Assembly (NCBI GenBank): GCA_947507875.1
Contig: CANNQP010000012.1
Location: 1-64,000 of the forward strand
Length of the DNA: 64,000 nt
Source of the DNA: Verrucomicrobiaceae bacterium
Lineage (GTDB): Bacteria > Verrucomicrobiota > Verrucomicrobiia > Verrucomicrobiales > Verrucomicrobiaceae
Direction: 5' to 3'
Shown here: positions 34,316 to 42,100 of the stretch, one piece after another
How the letters are laid out: each line of letters begins with the position of its first letter
Numbering within the stretch: the first letter of the stretch is position 1
Translations under genes and position numbers: made by a program
The notes under the pieces: model-generated
Database searches by the model: none
What the model saw: the letters and a program-made list of their open reading frames with translations, nothing else
What the model was told of the DNA's origin: nothing

Positions 34316-37300
34316 ATGCCATCCTGTCCTTTTTCATCGCACATCCCCCCGGAAATTGTGGGGCCAGTCTTAGCCAAGTTGTTCAGCCAGATCGCGCCGG
34401 AGCGCCTGATGGAAATCGAACAAGGGATGCGCCACGCGACTTTGGCCGAAGGTGAGGTGCTAGTGCATGAAGGGACAAAGCCCGAGGAGGTGTTCCTGCT
34501 GGAGGAGGGACGACTGGGGGTTTATGCGCGAGATGGCTCCGACCGGCTAACGCGGATCTGTGTGATCCGCGAGCAGGGAAGCCTGGTGGGTGAGCAAAAC
34601 GTGCGCGAGGAACGGCGCTTCGCGAGCGCGACGGTGATCGCGCTGACGGATTGCCAGGTGGCCGCGCTCCCCAGCCCTGTGTTCAAAGCCCTACTGGCGG
34701 AGGATTCTACCGCAGTGGCGAAACTGGAGGAGGAGGGGCGGCGGCAGGCGTTTGAGAAGCTACGGCGGCTGCATCAGGAGGTGGCTGAGTTGACCGCGCA
34801 GCAGATCGTGCCGGACCGGTTGACGACGCGGCAGTTTGAACCGGGGGCGATGATCTACCGCGTGGGTGAGCCGGCCCAAAGTGCGTTTTTTGTGGTGTCG
34901 GGCGAGGTGGATCTGTTCCAGCCTTTGAGCGCGGAGCCAGAGAAGACGGTGGGAGAGGGGTTGGTGTTTGGCGAGGAGGAAGCGGTGTCTGGGCAGTCAC
35001 GGCAGCAGGACGCACGAGCCGCAGGGGAGGTGGAGGTGCTGGAGATCGCCTTGGAGCTGCTGAGTGGCCGGGAGAGGGCCGGGGGCACGGTGTTGAAGCA
35101 GTTGTCCTTCGCGCATCGTCTGCCACGGCTGGGCTACGCTTGCTCGTTTTCCGGCGAGGTGGAGGGGCGGCGCTGCATGGTGACGGATTACCACCAGATG
35201 GACGGCCGTCGGGTGCGAGTCAGGTTTTTTCCGAATGAACTGATGGTGGAGGCTAGCGCGGCGGAGCAGGCCCTGGGTCTGCAGGAGGTGACTGGGCCCG
35301 CACACGGGCTGTCTTTGTTGCTGACCCAGTCGGGCAACCGGCTGGTGGGTCTGACGGCGAGCCAGGACTGGCCTGGACTGCCGGAGGCGATGCTGGCGCT
35401 GCTCCGCGGCACGATGCTGGAGAGCTGGCAGCTTGATGCGCTGCGCACCACGGGAGAATGGCTGGCGGAAGCGGCCTCCGAGCGGGTGAAGACGGGCAAC
35501 GAGGTGGTCTGTGCCTGCACCGGAGCGACGGTGACGCACCTGCGGTTGGCGGCAGGCCAGGTGTCCACGGTGGAGGCGCTGATGCAGAAGACTGGGGCGG
35601 GTAGCGTGTGCGGTGGCTGCCGCGCCCGTCTGCCGCTGATGCTAGGGCTGGAGGAGTCGATGCTCTGCCGCCTGAAGACCACACCTCTCTGCGAGGGCGT
35701 GATTCGCGCCCAACTGATGCCGGTGACAGGGGAGCCTCTACCTCTGGCGCGGTGCGGGCAGCATGTGCGTGTGGAGGCGCTGCTGGATGAGCGCTGGGTG
35801 GGCCGGCCCTACACGCTGACCGGTTTTGGCCCGGAGAGCTATGAATTGGGGGTGAAGATCGAGGAGGGTGGGCTGTTTTCGAACTGGATGCACTCGGCAC
35901 CGACGGGCTCTCTAGTGCGGGTTTCGCGACCGCAGGGCACGGTGTGCCCGGAGCCGTCTGATCCGCGCCCACTGGTGCATGTGGTGGCGGGCATCGGTGT
36001 GACGACGGCCATCGCCTCGGCGCGAAAACTGGCAGGCGGCCGTCGGCTGATCGTTCATTACATCTATCGGCAGGCGGCGCAGGCACCTTATCTCAAAGAG
36101 TTGCGCGCGATGCAGCAGCAAGGGAGCCTGGATCTGCACGAGTGCTGCACCGGCCTGGAAGGTCGGCCGGATGCCTCACATTGGCGGCGGTCTGTCGCCT
36201 CAGGCTCCCCATGCGAGGTGCTGGTCTGCGGGCCGCAGTCCTTTAATGAAGAGGTGATGCGGGCCTGCGCTGGCTTGGAGGGGGTGACGGTCACAGCGGA
36301 GAGCTTTCTTCATGCGCAGCGCGGCGAAGGTGGAACGCCGCGGCCGGGCAGTTGGCGGCTTCCCGGTTTCAAATCGGCCTGGCCAGGAGGCGAGCCCGTG
36401 ACGCTCAAGGCAAACGCCCCGGCCGAGGTGGAGGCCGTCCAGTTCCTGACCCAATACCATCACGAGATGAAGCCAGCATGCGATCTCCGTACCCGGATTG
36501 AGGAGGTGCGCGCCGAGATCGCCGATACCAGCATGTGGACGCAAACGACAGAGGAACTGGGCTTTGCTGCCCGTCTGGCCTGGCGAAATGCGGAGCGCTG
36601 TGTGGGACGCCTTTATTGGAACGGCTTGCATCTGCGTGATTGTCGGCACCTGACCCGTGCGGAGGAGGTGGCTACGGCGTTGTTTGATCATCTGCGCTTC
36701 GCCTACCACGGAGGTGACCTGCGGCCTGCGATCAGCGTCTTTGCGCCTGGCACGCTGGAACGTCCGGGACCGCGTCTGTGGAATCCGCAACTGCTGCGCT
36801 ACGCTGGCATCCGCCTGCGAACAGGCAAGCAGATCGGCGACCCGGCGCAAAATGAACTCACTCGGCACATCATGAAGCTTGGCTGGGAACCTGCTGGCAC
36901 GGATTTTGATCTGCTGCCGCTGGTGGTGGAGTTCCCCGGCGAAGAACCGCAGCTTTTCGAACTGCCGGAGGACTGCCGTCATGAGACCCTCATCCGGCAT
37001 CCGCATCATGCTTGGCTAGCGAACATGAAGCTGCGCTGGCATTGCGTGCCGGCGGTGAGTGACATGGTGCTAGACGCGGGCGGTGTTCCTTACCGCATGG
37101 CTCCCTTCAATGGATGGTATCTCGACGCGGAGATTGCGGCGCGTAATTTCACGGACACGAACCGCTACAACTTGCTGCCCAAGATCGCGGAGGCGATGGG
37201 CTTTGACATCACGAACGATCGCAACCTGTGGCGTGACAAGGCTCTCCTCATATTGAACGAAGCCGTGCTGCATTCGTTTGATCGCGATGGGGTGAAGATC

Positions 37301-37507
37301 TCCGACCATCATGCCATCGGCCACGAATTCCTGGAGTTCTGCCGCCATGAGCAGAAGGCCGGCCGGGAACCTCATGGCAAATGGATGTGGCTGGTGCCTC
37401 CCGTGAGTTCCTCCACCAGTGTGCTCTACCAGGAGCCGTTCCGTGATGTGGCCATCAAGCCCGCCTTCCGCTACCAAAAGCCGGTCTGGTGTGGGCGGAG
37501 TCTTTGA
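34316..37507 (+). CDS. nitric oxide synthase fused to a reductase and two cNMP-binding-like domains
   Basis: This 1063-residue protein has, in order, two cyclic-nucleotide-binding-like beta domains (about 35-125 and 170-250) and an unassigned region (270-390). A BFD-type [2Fe-2S] domain follows (Cys399, Cys401, Cys432, Cys435), then a ferredoxin-reductase module (FAD motif RPYTLTGF at 497-504, NAD site VHVVAGIGVTT near 554, VCGPQSFNEEV near 637). The C-terminal NOS oxygenase (about 705-1045) has heme ligand Cys762 in WRNAERCVGR and the arginine-site Glu939 in FNGWYLDAEI. It should make NO from L-arginine with its own NAD(P)H-linked electron supply. The order, reductase before oxygenase, is the reverse of animal NOS and recalls Sorangium NOS. 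The ATG at 34316 is the first good start. Confidence 0.92.
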   Translation: MPSCPFSSHIPPEIVGPVLAKLFSQIAPERLMEIEQGMRHATLAEGEVLVHEGTKPEEVFLLEEGRLGVYARDGSDRLTRICVIREQGSLVGEQNVREERRFASATVIALTDCQVAALPSPVFKALLAEDSTAVAKLEEEGRRQAFEKLRRLHQEVAELTAQQIVPDRLTTRQFEPGAMIYRVGEPAQSAFFVVSGEVDLFQPLSAEPEKTVGEGLVFGEEEAVSGQSRQQDARAAGEVEVLEIALELLSGRERAGGTVLKQLSFAHRLPRLGYACSFSGEVEGRRCMVTDYHQMDGRRVRVRFFPNELMVEASAAEQALGLQEVTGPAHGLSLLLTQSGNRLVGLTASQDWPGLPEAMLALLRGTMLESWQLDALRTTGEWLAEAASERVKTGNEVVCACTGATVTHLRLAAGQVSTVEALMQKTGAGSVCGGCRARLPLMLGLEESMLCRLKTTPLCEGVIRAQLMPVTGEPLPLARCGQHVRVEALLDERWVGRPYTLTGFGPESYELGVKIEEGGLFSNWMHSAPTGSLVRVSRPQGTVCPEPSDPRPLVHVVAGIGVTTAIASARKLAGGRRLIVHYIYRQAAQAPYLKELRAMQQQGSLDLHECCTGLEGRPDASHWRRSVASGSPCEVLVCGPQSFNEEVMRACAGLEGVTVTAESFLHAQRGEGGTPRPGSWRLPGFKSAWPGGEPVTLKANAPAEVEAVQFLTQYHHEMKPACDLRTRIEEVRAEIADTSMWTQTTEELGFAARLAWRNAERCVGRLYWNGLHLRDCRHLTRAEEVATALFDHLRFAYHGGDLRPAISVFAPGTLERPGPRLWNPQLLRYAGIRLRTGKQIGDPAQNELTRHIMKLGWEPAGTDFDLLPLVVEFPGEEPQLFELPEDCRHETLIRHPHHAWLANMKLRWHCVPAVSDMVLDAGGVPYRMAPFNGWYLDAEIAARNFTDTNRYNLLPKIAEAMGFDITNDRNLWRDKALLILNEAVLHSFDRDGVKISDHHAIGHEFLEFCRHEQKAGREPHGKWMWLVPPVSSSTSVLYQEPFRDVAIKPAFRYQKPVWCGRSL

Positions 37508-37675
37508 TCTGCCATGTCCTATTCACCAGCCTGTGTTGCGGCAACGCACGCCTTTGATGGAAATTAGGTAGGGTAGGAGATGAGTTGACTGGCTCTCATC
37601 AGTGTAATGGTTGTGATTGATTAGATCACTCGGATCTGGTTGAAGGTGGCTCGTTCTGGAGCAGACTTGTCCCTC

Positions 37676-38098
37676 ATGGGGATTTTCGATTTCATGCGCA
37701 AAAAGCAGCTTCCACGCGTTCCGGATCATGCCGACCTGCTGGTGCTCCTCGGGCTGGTGGCCTCTGCAAAGGACTATGCGCATGCTTTTTATCAGAAGCA
37801 TTACGTACTCATTGATGAAGCCATTCGCGTGATTGCTGTGATCGAGAAGCATCACCAGGGGTTGGCTAAATCGATGCGCCTGACGAAGACAGCCTTGCCC
37901 GAAATGACCTGTAAAGTTCGAGGTCTATGGGAGGCAACCATCCTTGAGGATGATGTGCGCCTTCACCTCAACCAGGAGATGGAGGTTTTTGTCTCGAGTG
38001 CAGCCAGGATACTGCAAGACACGAGTTGCCCAGACCTGCTCCGGCAATGCCTCTGGATGTTGAGTGCAGGTGCGCTGAGTTGGGCACCACTCAGCTAA
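37676..38098 (+). CDS. small helical protein of unknown function
   Basis: Starting at MGIFDFMRKK, the 140-residue product is helical with a cluster of conserved-looking hydrophobics (LLVLLGLVASAKDYAHAFY) and no known motif. A TTG 12 codons upstream is an alternative start. It follows the NOS gene on the same strand after about 170 bases, so co-transcription is possible but not shown. There is no signal peptide. I do not recognise it. Confidence 0.55.
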   Translation: MGIFDFMRKKQLPRVPDHADLLVLLGLVASAKDYAHAFYQKHYVLIDEAIRVIAVIEKHHQGLAKSMRLTKTALPEMTCKVRGLWEATILEDDVRLHLNQEMEVFVSSAARILQDTSCPDLLRQCLWMLSAGALSWAPLS

Positions 38099-38209
38099 CC
38101 AGATGCTTAAACAGGCTCAGCTTGATCTGCTCCCGCGCTGTATGCGCTTGGTGGTGAGCAAGTTGGTGAAGAGGATAAGCCGTAGTATGACGTTCGCCGC
38201 GAGGCGGCT

Positions 38210-38244
38210 CTAAAAAACAAGCCCCGCGGGTTGCGCCGGGCTTG
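38210..38244 (-). terminator. rho-independent terminator
   Basis: Read on the minus strand, CAAGCCC pairs with GGGCTTG (38218-38244) around a GC-rich loop and is followed directly by TTTTTT. It lies just downstream of the outer-membrane protein gene that ends at 38270, so it terminates that transcript. Confidence 0.82.
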
Positions 38245-38269
38245 GGAGAAATGCGGCTAGTTACTTAGT

Positions 38270-38935
38270 TTAAACGCTTGGTAATCCCGCCGACTTTGGC
38301 GTTGCCTTAGCAGGAGAAGCGATGCCAGCTCCCGAAGTGCCGCCAAACGTGCTGCCCATGTTTTCAGGGTCATCCTTGCGATGGCGGTCTTTGAGGCTCT
38401 TGTTGCCCCCGAAGTAGAGGCGGACTCCGCCAAGAACCTGTCGGTAGTTGTTGTCGCCGACCCCGCCATCCACAAGGAGTGTGACACCTCGAAGTGGGGT
38501 CTGATATTCCAGGCCGATGACGTAGAAGTTTTTTCCGAACCGGTTCAGCCACTCTGCGGAAATCATCAGATTATCCACGGGATAAATGGCAGCAAAAAGG
38601 CGTGCGGCGGCGAAGTCACGCTGAGTGTTAACGCAGGATGCAAAGGTGGACAGCACGCGAGTGTCATAGTTGTTGTAGCCCACGAACCCACCGATGGTGA
38701 ATTTGTTAAAATAGAGCTCGCCTTCGACGCCGGCCAGAAGGTCGTTGAAGTCAGTGCTGTGCGTGCCGCCAACTGCCAGACCAAAAAGGCCCTTGGAGGG
38801 ATTGCGAGTGAAAAAGTGGCCGCCATATCCCAAGATGTCCGTGCCAAAGCCGCGGGCGTAGAGACCGTCGAGCTGGAGTCCGAAGCGCTGGCCGACAAGA
38901 ATGCTCTTTTCCGACGCGTTGCACCATTGGATGAA
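38270..38935 (-). pseudogene. outer-membrane beta-barrel protein lacking its N-terminus
   Basis: The open frame reads QRFGLQLDGLYARGFGTDIL then GYGGHFFTRNPSKGLFGLAV and continues with alternating hydrophobic strands (GELYFNKFTIGGFVGYN, LLVDGGVGDNNYRQVLGGVR). It ends in a short disordered tail. It is a beta-barrel of the bacterial outer membrane. A TGA at 38936-38938 closes the frame upstream, and no ATG or signal peptide is present, so the export signal is missing. Either the 5' end was lost or a frameshift separates it. A good terminator follows the gene. Confidence 0.6.
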
Positions 38936-39174
38936 TCAGGTAGCTGCCTGGTAGTCTCCGTGCTTCTAAGCGGCCAATAAGTGACAGTAGGTGATTGCCT
39001 ACCGTCAAACAACGGAAGTAGATCGCCTGATGCAGATGGTCTGGGGTAACCTTGGGCTGAATCTCTCATCGACAAAGCCGCATGGCCCAAAGGGATGTGA
39101 AAGTCAGTGACCTGGGGCAGCCCATGGGAAGCTTAAAGATGGGCCATGCCATCTGCTTCAAGATACCGCATGGA

Positions 39175-42100
39175 TCAGGGGGGGGATGGGATCGGTTCGA
39201 ACACCACGCTACCCTGATATTGGTTCGTGTTGTTCAAGGTCTGCAAGGGCGTGGTGGGAAGCGAGGACGCCATGAAGCTGCCGAAGACTGCAGGCACGCC
39301 ATCCAATGGCACAATCAGTCCCTCCAGGCTCAGGGCACGCGTCAGCTTGTTGCGGACATTAAGCGGGTTGGTGTCACTGCGAGTAAGCGAACCACGCACC
39401 ATGCCAGTGGTGGTGGTGACCGTTGCGCTCCCGTTGCTGAAATCAATGCTGCTGTAGGCCGGGGCGGAGAAGGTGTTGGCGGTGTTCAGAGCAAAGCTCA
39501 CGGCGCCAACCTGTTCAATGCCTGCATCGCGGTTACTGAGGTTGACGCGCACGCGACGGACGCTGGCTTGTGAACCCAAGTTGAGAATACGCGAGCCTGC
39601 CGCTGGTGCCGAGTATTTCCCACCTTCAGCGAGCAAGCCCACGGTAGCGAAGCCATCGCGGTAGAGGCGCGCTGTGACCAGTGGGTTGCGAGGTCGGCTC
39701 CATGTAAGGTTGCCGTTAATTGGGGCACTCGAGCTGGCGGCCAAGTTGATTTTGCCATGCAGAGAACCCTTTGTCGTCGTTCCATAGAGCAACTGCATCA
39801 GGCCCAACTGGCCCTGTTTGCCGATGAAGCCATTGAAAGTCAACGACTCGCCATCTCCAGCACGGCCAGTGGCGGTGAAATTGCCATTGGTAAGAATCAC
39901 GGCTGCGGCGTAGCCATAACCGCCCGGCAGCTTAACGCTCTCTTCGTTGGCCCCCTCATCCACGATGCGCATGAGCCAGTGCTGACGACCAACATAGGGA
40001 TTGTTGATGGGTGCCCGGCTTCGGCTCCAGTAATTTGACCAGCCCTCAAAATGTTGCAGAGTGGCGACTGTTCCTGCGGGTGGCATCAGGGTCCCGCGCA
40101 GAGCGGCATTCTCTGCATCCAGTTCGATCACGAGCTTACCTACGGCAAGCTTGAGGCTACTGATGACATCCACCACGAGGATTGCGTTACTTCCGTCAGC
40201 TGTATTGAGGGAGCCACTGAAGCTATGGGTGAGGGTGCCCTGAACAAGGCGGCCGCTGCAGGTGCCCAGAGTCGTGACAGTAAGGGCAAGCGAAGCGCCA
40301 AGTTCACGATTCGAGGGATGTCGCGGCACATAGGCTACGTAATCGCCGACGAGATCGATGTTGAGCGGGCGCACCACCAGCACGGCCGTGGCGCTACTGC
40401 TACCATAGGCATTGCTGGCCTTTAGGCTGATGTTGTAGGTGCCTGCGGCTACCCGTGCCGTTCCGCGAATGAGACCTTCTTGTGCATCAAGCAGTAGGCC
40501 GGACGGTAAGCCCGTGGCACTGATGCTGGTGTAGGTGCCCGTGATTGGGATTTTCCAGCCCACAAAGCCGCCAACGACGACATCTGGCATGGCCATTTCA
40601 ACGGCTGCGAAGCGGGGTGGCACCAGCACATTGAGATTGTGGCTGCTAATCAAACGGCGCACATCATCGCCCATTTCGACGATGCACTGATACAAGCCGA
40701 TGTCGGTAAATCCAAGGTTACTGATCGTTAGGTGACCCTTGGTGGTGACGATGGCGCGCGAGTCCAGAGCGCCAGGTTTCTTGCTCCAGAAAAACTTTAG
40801 GTTCTTGCCCGCGGCGATTGCCGGCAAGGTCACAGCTTGGTTGAAATTGCGCACGATGTCCGTGCTCGTATGACTGACCACCGCCACCTCAAAGGCATCA
40901 CTCAGTGTCTTCTGCGCGGCGGTGGCCTTGGAGTCGTTGGGGCTGACTCGCACTGTATAGGTGCCAAATTGCGCTGGGGTAATCGCATCGATTAGGAGTG
41001 TGTCCTCATTGGCGTTGGCGATGGCTACACCGTTGTGTAGCCACTGGTAGAGCATGCCATCGCTAGCTGCGCTTTGAGCGCGCACGCGCAAGGTCACGGC
41101 CTCACCGACGCCAGCCAGGACGTTGCGCCCAGGCACAGACGTACCCACAATCTCGGCTTCGAGGGCTTCAATAATGGGTTTGATGCGCAGCACGCGGGTC
41201 TCAATGACAAAACTGCTGGTGCGTCCGGCAACGTTGGTGACAAGCACGTCATAGAAACCGGCGAAGCTGGGGTTGTCAGCCGTGGCATCGAGTTGCAGGC
41301 TGCTGTTGATGGCATCCAGGATGGGCACGCCGTTGCGGCGCCATTGCAGGCTTAACCCCTCGGCATCGCCTTCGACATTCACATTGAGTGTGACGGAGGA
41401 TTCTTCAGCGATGAAGAGGGGGCGAGTGATGTCCATGGACTCTCCAGTAGCGCCTGAAATGGCTTCAAGAAACGTGATGAGCGGCGGTTGTGCGCCGACG
41501 TTGATGTCTGGAACGCTACCCCTCACCCAACGCATCGAGATCACTTCAAGGTCACTGAACTGCACTTCGCCCAAGGCCGATGGCTGAGGCAGGTCAGTGA
41601 AGGCAACAACCTCAAAGCGGGCACCAACCGGTAGCCGCAGTCCCTTGGTGGCTTCGTAGTCGTTGCCTTTTGCATCGAGTAGTCGATAGATCTCCGTGGG
41701 CGAGTCGCTGTCGATGAGAATCAAACCGCCCAAGCCCTCAAGCTCACTGCGCACGGTGAGATCGGGCACCTCCAGGATTAGCGTGCTGCGGCTGCGTAGG
41801 TCAAGGCTACCTAGTAGCTCATTGAGAACGGAGGTGGCCTGAGGCACAGCATCGACCACGGCAGCAATGTGCTCATCCACAGCGGCGAGGGCTGCAATGC
41901 CCCAGAGGCTGGGGCCATCAGCGGGTGGCAGCGTTCCCTGATTGATCAAATAGCGCAGCACATCTACCGGCGAACCAATGCTGCCAGCAGAGCGGAAGGT
42001 CGGGTCTTCTGGTTTTTGCAGCATCGCTTCGAGAAACTCCCGCTGGGCTGCGGCAGCATAAACACCGCCAACCAACAGACGCAGTGGCTCGGCCTCCGGT

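Noticed and set aside
35253..36086. 277-residue minus-strand open frame inside the NOS gene
   Set aside because: It is the complement of the reductase region of NOS; low-complexity Pro/Ser/Ala content indicates a shadow frame.
36200..37009. 269-residue minus-strand open frame inside the NOS gene
   Set aside because: It is the complement of the NOS oxygenase domain, whose heme and substrate motifs are clear.
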